A stretch of 37,990 nt of DNA. Origin: Corallochytrium limacisporum. Taxonomy: Eukaryota; Opisthokonta. The first letter of the stretch is position 1; the number at the start of each line of letters is the position of its first letter. The position numbers and the translations under genes were made by a program. Shown piece by piece: positions 1 through 9,417 of this stretch. The notes beneath the pieces were generated by a model. That model worked only from the letters and a program-made list of their open reading frames with translations, ran no database searches and was not told where the DNA came from. Location: assembly GCA_002811645.1 (NCBI GenBank), contig PDIP01000032.1, positions 1-37,990 of the forward strand, written 5' to 3'.

Positions 1-80
1 TCTCTCTCTCTCTCTCTCTCGCTCGCTTTGGCTCTTCTCGCTCGCCTCGCACGCCTCGCACGCCTCGCACACCTCGTGTC
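1..80. repeat. (TC)n microsatellite and 9-bp tandem repeat
   Basis: Bases 1-20 are ten TC units. From base 45 the unit CCTCGCACG occurs twice perfectly (45-53, 54-62), then as CCTCGCACA (63-71), then degenerates to CCTCGTGTC (72-80). This is simple-sequence DNA with no evident function. Confidence 0.85.
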
Positions 81-705
81 CCATTTTTCTCGGTCGGCCA
101 AAAGGCCTCGATCTCTCCCTTTCACCGCTCTCTCCCCTTTCCGCCCCGGGGGGGGGGTGTGGGGGTTGTAAACGGGTAGAGATTGGCCTCTCGCCGCGAG
201 GGGGTGCCTAAGCATTTGGGCTGTGGCGCCATTATTAGGCAGGGTAATGTTTCTGGCCGGTGTGATCAGTTTCGAAACTTTTTAGGTTGTGCGCGCACGA
301 AGTTTGACAGTTGTGGTTGATTCGCTTTTGAATTCTTTCAGTGCGGAAATATGTACGCTATGCCTCGTTTTGTCTGGAAAGTGACGAACGAGGTCTCCAA
401 AACACAAAACGCGCCAACCCCCCCAACCCCCCCCTCCCGGGGGTACCCCCAGAGCGCGCATCATTTTCCCAACCCCTCCCCTTTCTTTTTTGTCTTTTTT
501 TTTTTTCTATTTTCCGGGTGAGAGCGGTAAGCACCTCACTCACCCCCTCTTTTTTTTTTTGTTTTGATTAGGCTCCTTTCTCCGGTGGCTTAAGGTATCT
601 TTCTCCGGTGTGGGTGTTCGTGAGTCGCCCTCCCCCCGCCCACCGGACCCCCTCCCCTTCTCAAACGCTGGGGAGATTGAGTGGGTTGGGGGCCAGTAGC
701 GAGAA

Positions 706-724
706 CCCTCCGGTGGGGAGGGGG
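706..724. repeat. CCGGTGGGG-type C/G dyad, copy 1
   Basis: The sequence is CCCTCCGGTGGGGAGGGGG, preceded by GAGAA. A C-rich arm meets a G-rich arm across the centre, so a short hairpin can form. Similar copies lie at 4501-4518, 7321-7331, 12464-12475 and 19523-19553, all between genes. Confidence 0.5.
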
Positions 725-898
725 TTGTTGTTGGCTCCGGGTGTGCGCCGCTGTGGAACACATTTGAGCTGGAAAGAAAGACTGAGAAAAAAAACTACTT
801 TCAGGAGAAAAACAAATTGAATATTTTCTTGATTCAAAATATTTAAAATACACAGGGAAAGGTTCCGTTAAACACCCCGTCCCCCTGATGGAGTGAAT

Positions 899-3811
899 TC
901 AGAGATCGACCCGGCGTTTCAACAAGAGGGTGACGTCGTCTTGAGTCATCAACCAGCGGGAGCCCCCGGTGCCATCTCCGCTGTTCATAGCTTCACTGCC
1001 GAGACCGGAGGATGCGTGTACCATGGCCAGGCCGTCTTCAACTGAGTCCGCGCATAGAACGGCGGCAGAGCTGGTGACACGGGCGAAACGGTCACGTACT
1101 GTCCATGACGACAACTCGCCAAGGCGACTGACCAAGGCCCGCAGACCGCTGTCAAACTGCAAGGCACCGAGTTGGTTGAAGTCAATCTGTATCACGACCT
1201 GAAACAATGCATCCGCCACCGACCCGCTCACTTTATCAACCAATGCAAGGTAATTTGGCCTGCGGAGGGCTTCTGACAGTGGTTTGAGCGAGTACTCAAT
1301 CTGCTGAAGGACGAGGCCCATGGGGTTACCTTCCATCTCACGCTTGTGGTACTCATCATCGTCCACCACATGGCCCATGGCAACGTATCGCTGCAGAGCT
1401 GCCTCCAACGGAGACACAAAGAGCTCAATTACCAACAGATTGATTGCATTGTCCACACACTTCTTCATACGCCGGGCTCCAGATAGGAAGTCCTCGAAAC
1501 ACGAATATTCCTTCTCTAGCTGGTGTGCCAAGAGCCGCTCACGCAAAGACGCGTCTGGATTGTCGTGCTGGATGTGGTCTTGGTGACTTTGTGGTGCACT
1601 GCCATCACCGTCGGCGATCTCTTTTTGCAGGCGAGTCATGGCTGCTGCCTCTGCTTGTGCGCGCAGGGTCTTAATGAGCTGCTCTCCGTATTCGAAGCAC
1701 AGGAAAGCGTCATTCAGATGGGCTACAAAGAGTTCTGCGGCGCTCAAATTTTGCAAAAGATCTTCATCGCTGACAGGTCCGTTGTTCTTTCCAATGCCCT
1801 TGCCGTCCTTACCATCTCCGCCAGTTGCACCAATACCGACCTTGCTCAGCTGCTCCCGGCCCTTTTCTAGGGTTGCACCCAAAGGTTGTGCAAGTTTGAT
1901 GCCCTTACGTAGCATCTGGCGCAATTGATTGTCTCCGCCCAAAGCATCTTTCCGGAGCGCTCCCTCCAGCCGGGGTTGCAGGGCGTCCTGTAGAATTGAT
2001 CCACAAATATTGACCAGGGCGCAGAAGCCTTCGATGTAGGTGCTGTTCAGAGCCCGACGACAGCACTTCGAAAAGAGAAAGAACACATCGTCTGGCAAGG
2101 AAGTGCACATTGAATCACGATCGAGCCGTCCGAGACGGACCGCCCGCGCAACAGAGTCGCGCAAGAACTGCTCTTCCAACACCGCATAGTTGATCCGCAG
2201 TTCCAGCATCACGCTTTCCGTGCCGGAGTTTTGCATAATATCCATGATGGCCTGCTCATAGTTATCCCGTTGTGTTTGCAGTTGCTTTTTCCTGCGGGTC
2301 TCACTCTCTTCATCATCATTCTCTGCGTCATTCAGAAAGGCGGCCGCTCCCACCGATGTTGACAGTCTGCTCAAACTGCGTCCGTCGGTAATGGACTGCG
2401 AACGACCATCTGCGCTTGTAATAGAGGCTAGACGCTGTAGCCCGGTAGGATTGGAGTCCACGGGCAGAGTCTGAGTGTTCAAGAAGCTGCTCATTAGTCT
2501 CCGCCGCACAAACGACCAGTACAAGTCTGCACGCTGTGACATGCGCACAATTTCTTCAAGAAGCATGTCCAGTTCATGAAGCTGAACCTGCTGGCGCTCG
2601 TTGGCGTCCTGTCGATTGTCACCCCTACCAGGTGACACGACGCCCCTCTGTTGCGTGTCTGTCTCCCGTGCTCCACCGATGCGCTTCTGACGCGAGTCAA
2701 GGTCCTTCGTCTCACGGAAATGAGATATCAATTTGCTGATTACGTCGTCGCCCCCACTCTGCAAGACCTTCAGGAACTCCACACCATACGACGCCCCGTA
2801 GTAGGTCTCTACAGCAGACTGATACTCGTCCACCAATCGGGCCAAGCCGTCCAAACACCGCGTCAGACTCACCAAGTGTACCATGGTGTTTCCTTTTACC
2901 GTCTGTCGCGCTGGTGTGGTGACCCCTTGCAGCCATTGACTATCAGCTTCCGCCTTGTACTGCTTCTGCAAGCCCTCGGCAAACACCCGAATGCCCTCAT
3001 TGTGCAAATTAAGTCGCGGAAATTGTTTGAAGAGCTGTAGGGCACCATTCCGCGCCCGTACTGCGTCCATGGCCGGTGGTTCTTGCATGGAGCTGTTCAC
3101 ATCCGCAGGGCCACCAGGCGCGGCCTCCTTTTGTTGGGGCGGTACCGTTCCACCAGGACCTGAACCCGCCATCAAAGCCACAGCATTGGCCATGCGCGTC
3201 CGTAGGGTGGCTTCGATCTTCTTGTGACAGCCCTCAAAGACATCCTTTGCGCTGCGGAGGCCTCCTGGTCCAAGCGGTCGCATGATCTCCGGATCCCGAA
3301 GAACCTCCACAGGCATCTTCAAATATATGCTCAGAAAGTGAGTCGCAGCCTCCAGGTCGTCCGCTTCCAACGCTGGTTCGATCTTTGTTGCTGTGTCAAG
3401 GAGTGTCAGAATGTTTTCCACGCGACGCATAACCAGACTCAACCGCTCCTGGGCAATGTCAAGCTCCTTGATTTTGCTATTGATGGTCTCAGCAAGAGAC
3501 GCTGACTGGATCACGCTTTCGCAGATTTCCTGCATGGCCGGCTTGGTTTCTTCCTGGAGTTTTGCTCCCGATACTTTCAGCGACTGCTGCATACTTGTCA
3601 GATCTAACCGTTGGTCAAGTGTGCGTTTCAGACTCTCTCGAACGCGAGCGTCTGCGGCAGACAGACTCTTCAGTGCCGCTTGGGCAGACGCAGCATCGTT
3701 CATCCGAGCCGGTACCACTGTCGCGATGCTCCGCCGCAACTCTGCTGCAGTCTCTCCCTCGAGACTCGGGGGGCCTTGTGTGCCCGGATTAATTGCCGCC
3801 GTGGTGCTCAT
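899..3811 (-). CDS. COG4: COG4, conserved oligomeric Golgi complex subunit 4
   Basis: This 970-residue protein resembles subunit 4 of the COG tethering complex, which captures retrograde vesicles at Golgi cisternae and works with syntaxin-5 SNAREs. Visible features are a heptad-rich N-terminal third (about residues 40-170, with the SLAETINSKIKELDIAQERL stretch), the central COG4 transport domain, and a C-terminus ending DDVTLLLKRRVDL. That ending matches the family's closing L-x-L-R-x-D-F helix, with the last dozen residues of animal COG4 absent. It is longer than human (785) or yeast (861) subunits. The extra length lies in low-complexity inserts such as the Gly/Lys-rich stretch near residue 680 and an Asp/Glu-rich stretch near 495. 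The ATG at 3809-3811 is the natural start. It diverges from SRP68. Identity is fairly sure; the exact domain edges are not. Confidence 0.85.
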   Translation of the reverse strand: MSTTAAINPGTQGPPSLEGETAAELRRSIATVVPARMNDAASAQAALKSLSAADARVRESLKRTLDQRLDLTSMQQSLKVSGAKLQEETKPAMQEICESVIQSASLAETINSKIKELDIAQERLSLVMRRVENILTLLDTATKIEPALEADDLEAATHFLSIYLKMPVEVLRDPEIMRPLGPGGLRSAKDVFEGCHKKIEATLRTRMANAVALMAGSGPGGTVPPQQKEAAPGGPADVNSSMQEPPAMDAVRARNGALQLFKQFPRLNLHNEGIRVFAEGLQKQYKAEADSQWLQGVTTPARQTVKGNTMVHLVSLTRCLDGLARLVDEYQSAVETYYGASYGVEFLKVLQSGGDDVISKLISHFRETKDLDSRQKRIGGARETDTQQRGVVSPGRGDNRQDANERQQVQLHELDMLLEEIVRMSQRADLYWSFVRRRLMSSFLNTQTLPVDSNPTGLQRLASITSADGRSQSITDGRSLSRLSTSVGAAAFLNDAENDDEESETRRKKQLQTQRDNYEQAIMDIMQNSGTESVMLELRINYAVLEEQFLRDSVARAVRLGRLDRDSMCTSLPDDVFFLFSKCCRRALNSTYIEGFCALVNICGSILQDALQPRLEGALRKDALGGDNQLRQMLRKGIKLAQPLGATLEKGREQLSKVGIGATGGDGKDGKGIGKNNGPVSDEDLLQNLSAAELFVAHLNDAFLCFEYGEQLIKTLRAQAEAAAMTRLQKEIADGDGSAPQSHQDHIQHDNPDASLRERLLAHQLEKEYSCFEDFLSGARRMKKCVDNAINLLVIELFVSPLEAALQRYVAMGHVVDDDEYHKREMEGNPMGLVLQQIEYSLKPLSEALRRPNYLALVDKVSGSVADALFQVVIQIDFNQLGALQFDSGLRALVSRLGELSSWTVRDRFARVTSSAAVLCADSVEDGLAMVHASSGLGSEAMNSGDGTGGSRWLMTQDDVTLLLKRRVDL

Positions 3812-4310
3812 GGCTGCGTTCCTGTGCCCAAAGACCGATTGCTATGTGGCTGTCCTAGCCGGTTTGTGAACTCAGCTTACATTGTCGTATGCACAAAGAT
3901 GTCAGCGGTCCTAGTTTGGCGTCGTCGCACACATGCCAAAGTAGTCTTCTCTGCGATGACGCTACCTATTTGTACAGTATGGTGGTATCCTGTCCCAAAT
4001 ACGCTTGCGATTCGCAAGGCGCGAACATCCAGTAGAGCCCCGCGAGTCCCAACGCAAAACACCAGGGGGAGTCCGGAAGTATGGGTACCGGCACATTCAC
4101 TATAGATTGCTACTTTACAAAATGTACGTATGTTTATATAATGGCTCTCTTGAAGCAGATAGCAAGTACTGACCATTGACACCTAGTCACTATTTTAAAA
4201 CAGTCAGTATATTTTTCTGCCTCCGGTGGTGCAATACAATTCATATTTTGTTTAAAGCCACCCCCCAACCCCCCTTTTTTTTGTTTTGCCCTTTCCCAAC
4301 GGGTACTGGT

Positions 4311-4332
4311 CCCCCCCCCGCGGGGGGGGGGG
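4311..4332. repeat. C-tract/G-tract palindrome
   Basis: Nine or more C are followed by GC and then about eleven G, making a near-perfect self-complementary tract. Comparable tracts occur at about 19777-19799, 19910-19924 and 20807-20822. Such tracts can form hairpins or, on the G strand, quadruplexes. They are also prone to length errors in sequencing. Confidence 0.7.
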
Positions 4333-4500
4333 CTCCCTCCGGGGGCCCGGCGGATTGGCTTTTCCTTCGCTTTCCCGAGCCGTTGGTGTTACGGTATGCC
4401 CGGTTGGAGAGGAAGGGGGGGGGGGTTGGCTGGTTTGGGTGCGAGCCTTTCTCGCTCGTCCCTTATTCCCCATGTGATTGCAGAGACAGACAAGGGAGAA

Positions 4501-4518
4501 CCCCCGGTGGGGGGGGGG
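4501..4518. repeat. CCGGTGGGG-type C/G dyad, copy 2
   Basis: GAGAA is followed by CCCCCGGTGG and a G run, the same arrangement as the copy at 706-724. It lies 329 bp before the SRP68 ATG. Confidence 0.5.
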
Positions 4519-4674
4519 TCAAGAGCGAGGCTGCTTGTGTTTGTTGAAGCGTCTTGTAACGGTCAAGAAGTGGGGACACAGAGTGTTTGGAAACGGGTTG
4601 CTCTTTAGTTTGTGACGTTTTGGTGCGTTATTACATTTCGCACAGTCCTGTTGGCATCATTAACGATGTGAATG

Positions 4675-4705
4675 TATAAAAGATCAAGGACAGAACGTAT
4701 AAAGC
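4675..4705 (+). promoter_or_regulatory. Tandem TATA-box candidates before SRP68
   Basis: TATAAAAG at 4675-4682 is a canonical TATA-box string, and TATAAAGC follows at 4698-4705. They sit 149-172 bp before the SRP68 ATG, which would leave a 5' leader of roughly 120-140 nt if used. The assignment rests on sequence alone. Confidence 0.4.
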
Positions 4706-4846
4706 AAGGACGCAAGGGTCCTGGTAAAGGTCACGGCTACGAAGATCAAGGCGGCAATTAGTAGACGGTGCACGAGACAATGAAGGGAAGTTGAACCTGT
4801 AGGAACAAGCACACTTAGTTTTATACGCAACGCTATATTGAACATA

Positions 4847-7027
4847 ATGGGAGAGTCAACGTGCCACGTACCAATCCTGCTAGAAGTGCAGGAGGCACGC
4901 AGTCTCCACGGTCTTCGTCACGACGATCACCGTCAGTACCGCCGCTTTTGCACCAACAAGGTCAGCCGTTTGGCGAAGACTCTGCAGTTTACACATACAA
5001 AGGGTACTAAGGGACGCTATGACAAGACAAAACCGCTGTCTTTGCATGCTATGCTCAACAAGCCGAGCAACAAAACTGCCGGAAGGGCCGTGCCTGGCAA
5101 TGCTAGAGAAGTAAGTGGGATTCGTGCTCGTCTGCTGCTGGTGCCCGTTTACCGTAGCGAGCGGTACTGGGCCTACGCAATGGAGTGTCTGTCCACTCTC
5201 TCGGAAGTTGGCCGTCGAAAGCATCACGCCAAGAAGGCCCTAGAGAAAGCAGTGCAGGAACTGAAGACGGCCTTGAAGCTGGCCCGCGGACTTAAGATAG
5301 CAATTCAGAAGCACGTTGAACGGGAGGCAGAGGCCGCGAACAAGCCGGAGGGCGAGGAAATGGAAGTCGACGAGAAGGACAAAGACTATGTCGGCGATGT
5401 CCTACCCTTGTGTAGGCCAGCAGAGGACACAGCTGCCCTGGGCAAGCTGATTCTTGAGCTACAGTGTCGACTGAACTACATGATGGGTGTGCTGAATTTC
5501 GAAACGGAGCACTGGGGCGTTGCTGCTCGTCACTTTCGTACCTGCCGAAGTATGGGAGCTGATATTTCGCGCTTAGGATCGGCAAGGGAGGTGCGTAAGG
5601 ACTTTGTGCCTCTAAACCCAGATGAGTTGCGGTGCTACGCTCTACTGGCCGACGAATTGGTGCCCAAGTTGGAATACTGTGCCGCCATGATGACGAACCG
5701 AAAGCACCTGGACGATGACACTGCTGCCAAGGTCGGCACTGCCATTTTACAGGCGTACCTGAGTGTGGAAGAGCGGAAGGGAGGCAAGAATGTACAGGCT
5801 CAGCGTCAGAAGCGCCGTCTGGCGAACCTGGACAGTGCCATGGAGAAGTTGAAATTGGAGAAGCAACAGGCTGCTGCTGCTCTCTCCAGTGGTGTTCGGT
5901 CTGCCGAGGGCGGTAGCCTTACCCCTGAGCAGCGTGGACTGCCTAACATGCTGCGCTTTGCTGACAACGCGGTGACCATTGGTGATATCCGCCTGCAACA
6001 GCTGCTAACCCAGGCCATCAATGCCCGCAATGAAATGATTAAGGTGGCGTCGTCCATCACGGATCTGCTAAAGGGTGAAGCCAGCTCTACCAATGCAGTG
6101 CTGAGTGCCTTTGACTCGTTCAGTGCCCTCTGCGGTCAGGCCCGCGAGCGTGCCGGACAGCTGGCTGACGAGGCCGACCGTGCTGGACCCCGACGTGTCA
6201 AGGACGCCACTGCTGGCGGCGATCAGGTCGCCAACATGCGCACAGTAATGGCCTTTCTGACGGATATGCAATCCGAGAGCTCACTGCTTCGCTCCGCAGT
6301 CATGCTGCGCGATGCTTTGCACAAGGATGTGAAAGGTGGTATTGTTATGAGCTTCCTGCTGCCCAAAGATCATCCAGATCAGCCTCTGCTCAAGCACGCT
6401 GCTCAGAATGCTTTGCGTGTCACCGATCTGGCCACCCAGGAACTACAGCACCTCGGCAGCCTCGCAATCTACCAGGACGAGGCCTCCCCGCGCCTTCAGC
6501 TGCTCAAGGCTCGCATTGCGTCCGTGCGTGGCGAGAGCCACGCCATTATGGCCATGATTTGTGCCACTGATGCCCGGTGGAAAGAGTGTGTGGCTCTCCT
6601 GGAACGCGCGACGGAGAGTATCACCGAATCGCTCGCTGAGTACGAGCCTGTGGCTGCGGCCGTAGACTCGGTCAGTGCCAGTGACGTGGATTTCGTGCCT
6701 GTGCTACGGACTATTGGCGGAGAGCTTGAGCGCAGGGCGCACTTCGTGCGTTCTCTGCGATGCATGGCCCGGGCTCGCGCCGGTTCCGGCGATGTCGAAC
6801 CGGAGGCAAACCCTGCACTGCTGAAGGATCCCTTGCGGGACTTTGACCTCATCAATCCCGTGCGGTCACTCTCCCTGCCCCCTCAGCCGCGCCTAGTTCC
6901 ATGCCGTCCAATCTTCTACGATGTGGCCAGCGCTTTCCTTCCTCTGCCAGCCGAAGTCGAGGCTGCCGCACAGAACGTTTCAAGCCAGCAGGGCGTTGGT
7001 GGATTCTTCCGCAGTTTCCTAGGTTGA
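4847..7027 (+). CDS. SRP68: SRP68, signal recognition particle 68 kDa subunit
   Basis: This 726-residue protein is SRP68, which with SRP72 binds the S domain of SRP RNA and helps target ribosome-nascent chain complexes to the ER. The diagnostic part is the N-terminal RNA-binding domain. Residues 19-48 carry the family's HGLRHxDxxxYRxFC...RLxKTLxF pattern, which continues into the alanine-rich helical repeats (WAYAMECLSTL, GVLNFETEHWGVAARHFRTC). The C-terminal third would contact SRP72. Human SRP68 has 627 residues; the additional length is in linkers such as an acidic stretch near residue 175. The first in-frame ATG (4847) is used, since three earlier codons open only with TTG. A 4-codon upstream ORF (4780-4794) precedes it. 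Identification is strong. Confidence 0.9.
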   Translation: MGESTCHVPILLEVQEARSLHGLRHDDHRQYRRFCTNKVSRLAKTLQFTHTKGTKGRYDKTKPLSLHAMLNKPSNKTAGRAVPGNAREVSGIRARLLLVPVYRSERYWAYAMECLSTLSEVGRRKHHAKKALEKAVQELKTALKLARGLKIAIQKHVEREAEAANKPEGEEMEVDEKDKDYVGDVLPLCRPAEDTAALGKLILELQCRLNYMMGVLNFETEHWGVAARHFRTCRSMGADISRLGSAREVRKDFVPLNPDELRCYALLADELVPKLEYCAAMMTNRKHLDDDTAAKVGTAILQAYLSVEERKGGKNVQAQRQKRRLANLDSAMEKLKLEKQQAAAALSSGVRSAEGGSLTPEQRGLPNMLRFADNAVTIGDIRLQQLLTQAINARNEMIKVASSITDLLKGEASSTNAVLSAFDSFSALCGQARERAGQLADEADRAGPRRVKDATAGGDQVANMRTVMAFLTDMQSESSLLRSAVMLRDALHKDVKGGIVMSFLLPKDHPDQPLLKHAAQNALRVTDLATQELQHLGSLAIYQDEASPRLQLLKARIASVRGESHAIMAMICATDARWKECVALLERATESITESLAEYEPVAAAVDSVSASDVDFVPVLRTIGGELERRAHFVRSLRCMARARAGSGDVEPEANPALLKDPLRDFDLINPVRSLSLPPQPRLVPCRPIFYDVASAFLPLPAEVEAAAQNVSSQQGVGGFFRSFLG

Positions 7028-7159
7028 ATAGACAGATAGTGGTGGCATCTCGCTACACAACAACACTGTGTGCACACGCACACACACACAACCCCCACCC
7101 GCCCAGGCGGGGAATCCACACTTGAGCACTTGCCAATCTGCAAAAACTGAAACGACATT

Positions 7160-7191
7160 TTTATTGGTGTTGCAACAGTTTGGCCAATAAA
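7160..7191. terminator. Candidate 3'-end region with AATAAA in an inverted repeat
   Basis: TTTATTGG (7160-7167) and CCAATAAA (7184-7191) are perfect 8-bp inverted arms with a 16-nt spacer, about 135-165 bp after the SRP68 stop. The right arm leads into an AATAAA-like string and the left arm gives the same on the other strand. Whether this lineage uses AATAAA as a poly(A) signal cannot be told from the window. Confidence 0.3.
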
Positions 7192-7320
7192 TACATCCTG
7201 CTATCTTCTAATTGCAGGAAAATTGATGTAAAAATAGCATGCTTCATTATACGGACTTCTTTTTAATCCCGAGCTCCTATAGTTGGTACACGTGTTGGCT
7301 ATTTTTCCCACTCTTGGGTT

Positions 7321-7331
7321 TCCGGTGGGGG
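7321..7331. repeat. CCGGTGGGG-type element, copy 3
   Basis: TCCGGTGGGGG follows CTTGGGT. It is shorter than the other copies and lacks the long C-rich left arm. Confidence 0.35.
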
Positions 7332-7760
7332 CAGATGAGCCACACACTGACGATGTCTTGCTTCAGCCAGAGAGGCAAGCGCCTGTGTAGTAGCGATGGC
7401 AGTTTGGAATGAACGAGGACAGGAGAAACCGAGGGGGAGGGTGTTCGCAAACTCAGGACGGAGGGACCTAGGCCATTCCTGGCACAGATTGTGTGTTGCA
7501 CTTTTAAGTTTCTTATGAAGAACTCAATGGTTTTCCTGACTTGCTTCTCTCACCGTTCGGTCTGTTCAATATTCTGGAGACGACTTTCCTTGGAGGTTTT
7601 GAGAATTTACCCGTTTGAATCTCAGATATGTCAAGTGTTCTCGTCGGAAATTATGTAGGAGTTTGTGAAGGTATTTACGAGCATGATCAATGGTATTTGG
7701 CAAGCCGCCCCTCCTTGCTAGACCTTTTGACGGGTATGTATGCACGGGAAACTAGTTTGA

Positions 7761-7808
7761 ATGGCACCGTCAGAAATAAGTCGATTCAACTATGTCTTTG
7801 AACCCTAA
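7761..7808 (+). promoter_or_regulatory. 15-codon upstream ORF overlapping the eRF3 start
   Basis: An ATG at 7761 opens a 15-codon frame ending in TAA at 7806-7808. It runs across the eRF3 ATG (7792) in another frame. It matters only if transcription starts before 7761, which the sequence alone cannot show. Confidence 0.4.
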
Positions 7809-9417
7809 CGCGTCATCTTTCAATCCGAACGCTGCGGAGTTTACTCCCACCGCGGCCAAGGAAGAGCCTGCTGAGGATTGGGAAGCAGCCGGAGAACAGG
7901 CCGCGGAGGCTGTTGAGAAGGTTCAGATCAAGGACGAGGCCCCTGCAGAGGCTCCGGTTGAGGAGAAACCTAGTGCGCCGGCTGTCGAAGCACCAACTGA
8001 TAACACACCACGGGCAACGGAACCAACGGACACTTTGAGCAAGAAGGAACAGGAGAAAATTGATCGGGCCAACAAGATCGCGCAGCTAAAGGACGATGCG
8101 AATGCTCGTGAGCACGTCAATATTTGTTTCATCGGTCACGTTGATGCCGGTAAGTCTACCATCGGTGGTCATTTGCTTGTTCTGACCGGTATGGTCGACG
8201 ACCGTACTTTGGAAAAGTACCAACGAGAGTCCAAGGAGAAGAACCGTGAAACCTGGTATCTTAGTTGGGCACTTGATCAGAACCCGGAAGAACGTGACAA
8301 GGGTAAGACCGTCGAAGTCGGCCGCGCTTTCTTTGACACAGAGAAGAAGCGATACATTGTCTTAGACGCTCCTGGTCACAAGGGATTCGTGCACCACATG
8401 ATTGGTGGTGTGGCCGAGGCTGATATTGGTGTTCTCGTCATTAGTGCTCGAAAGGGTGAATTTGAGACCGGGTTCGAGAAGGGAGGACAAACCCGTGAGC
8501 ATGCCATGCTTGCCAAAACGGCCGGCATTAAACATCTGGTCGTTGTCATCAACAAAATGGACGACCCTACGGTAAACTGGGACAAGAAGCGCTACGACGA
8601 GTGCTCCAACGGTCTTAAACCCTTCCTGAAGCAATGTGGATTTAGTCCCCGGGAAACTTTCTTCATGCCCATCTCCGGCTATCTTGGCTACAACTTGAAG
8701 AACCGCATCCCTGAAGGTGTTTGCCCGTGGTACGATGGCCCTTCTCTCTTGGAGCACCTGGACAACCTGCCGAAGATGGAACGTATGGGCCTAGACCAAC
8801 CGTTGCGCATGCCTGTCAGCGACCGCTTCAAAGAAATGGGAGCCCTTGTTCTTACAGGTAAGTTGGAGAGTGGTTCCATCTTTACGAACTCCAAGGCTCT
8901 TCTCATGCCCTCGAAGAAGATGGTGGAAATCACCAAGATCACACTTGACGAGGATGAGATCGAGCTGTGCAAAGCTGGTGACAGTGTCAAATTGTTTGTT
9001 AAGGGCATCGAGGAAGAGGATGTACAGGCTGGGTTTGTTCTTTGTGACCCGAAGAACCCCGTGCACGCAGTGAATTGCTTCGACGCTCAGGTTGTTGTGC
9101 TTGACCATCCGTCCATTATCTGCGCCGGTTTCTCCTGTGTGCTCCACTTGCATACTGAACAGACTGATGTGACTTTCAAGGCTCTACTTCGCATGCTAGA
9201 CAAGAAGACTGGAAAACCAGTAGATGACAAGCGGCCGCGCTTTATGAAACAGGGACAAGTGGCTTTGGTCCGTCTGGTCACACCCCAGAGCATCTGTGTT
9301 GAAGTTTTCAAGGAGTTCCCCCAGCTGGGACGGTTCACTCTGCGTGACGAGACACGCACCCTAGGTATCGGTAAGGTCCTCAAGCTGCGCCCTGAGTTCA
9401 GCGAGGGAGGTAACTGA
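7792..9417 (+). CDS. SUP35: eRF3 (Sup35), translation termination GTPase
   Basis: This 541-residue protein is eRF3, the GTPase that drives eRF1-dependent peptide release on the ribosome. The GTPase domain shows G1 GHVDAGKST (about residue 115), a G2-region threonine in KGKTVEVG, G3 DAPGHKGF (about 192) and G4 NKMD (254-257). These and the MIGGVAEADIGVLVISARKG stretch separate it from eEF1A and favour eRF3/Hbs1. The ending RFTLRDETRTLGIGKV belongs to the eRF1-binding barrel. The N-domain is only about 105 residues, Ala/Glu/Pro-rich, with no prion-like Gln/Asn repeats. Its first 19 residues hold two overlapping PAM2 motifs for poly(A)-binding protein, supporting eRF3 over Hbs1. The ATG at 7792 is required to retain them. 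It converges with the MFS gene, 188 bp away. Confidence 0.93.
   Translation: MSLNPNASSFNPNAAEFTPTAAKEEPAEDWEAAGEQAAEAVEKVQIKDEAPAEAPVEEKPSAPAVEAPTDNTPRATEPTDTLSKKEQEKIDRANKIAQLKDDANAREHVNICFIGHVDAGKSTIGGHLLVLTGMVDDRTLEKYQRESKEKNRETWYLSWALDQNPEERDKGKTVEVGRAFFDTEKKRYIVLDAPGHKGFVHHMIGGVAEADIGVLVISARKGEFETGFEKGGQTREHAMLAKTAGIKHLVVVINKMDDPTVNWDKKRYDECSNGLKPFLKQCGFSPRETFFMPISGYLGYNLKNRIPEGVCPWYDGPSLLEHLDNLPKMERMGLDQPLRMPVSDRFKEMGALVLTGKLESGSIFTNSKALLMPSKKMVEITKITLDEDEIELCKAGDSVKLFVKGIEEEDVQAGFVLCDPKNPVHAVNCFDAQVVVLDHPSIICAGFSCVLHLHTEQTDVTFKALLRMLDKKTGKPVDDKRPRFMKQGQVALVRLVTPQSICVEVFKEFPQLGRFTLRDETRTLGIGKVLKLRPEFSEGGN

Larger units (their letters stand above)
1..898. other. C/G-rich spacer downstream of COG4
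   Basis: No gene is recognisable here. The stretch opens with a (TC)10 run and then a 9-bp tandem repeat. It continues with long C and G homopolymers (around 147-170, 419-450 and 629-660), T-runs near 484-508 and 548-560, and one copy of the recurrent CCGGTGGGG element at 706-724. The open frames here are biased low-complexity translations (P/R/S/G-rich) that overlap in all frames and match no family I know. It holds the COG4 3' flank and perhaps the 5' flank of a gene left of the window. Confidence 0.7.
3812..4846. promoter_or_regulatory. Divergent COG4/SRP68 promoter region
   Basis: The 1035-bp gap separates two genes read outward, so it should hold both promoters. On the SRP68 side there are TATAAAAG at 4675-4682 and a second TATAAA at 4698-4703, 172 and 149 bp before the ATG. 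On the COG4 side the minus strand has TATATAAAC at 4132-4140. In the middle lie a C9-GC-G11 dyad (4311-4332) and a CCGGTGGGG copy (4501-4518). A 99-codon ATG frame on the minus strand (3877-4176) has no family resemblance and is not called a gene. Confidence 0.6.
7028..7791. other. Spacer between SRP68 and eRF3
   Basis: The two genes run in the same direction with 764 bp between them. The left part holds a (CA)n run (about 7073-7090), a TTTATTGG/CCAATAAA inverted repeat that may be the SRP68 polyadenylation region, and a CCGGTGGGG copy (7321-7331). The right part is AT-richer and should contain the eRF3 promoter. No convincing coding frame is present. Confidence 0.6.

Noticed and set aside
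3877-4176. 99-codon minus-strand frame before COG4
   Set aside because: It has an ATG but no family likeness and lies in the expected COG4 promoter/leader. Length is within chance.
7792-9417. eEF1A or Hbs1 identity for the GTPase gene
   Set aside because: PAM2 motifs at the N-terminus and the eRF3-type MIGGVAEADIGVLVISARKG and C-terminal barrel strings favour eRF3.
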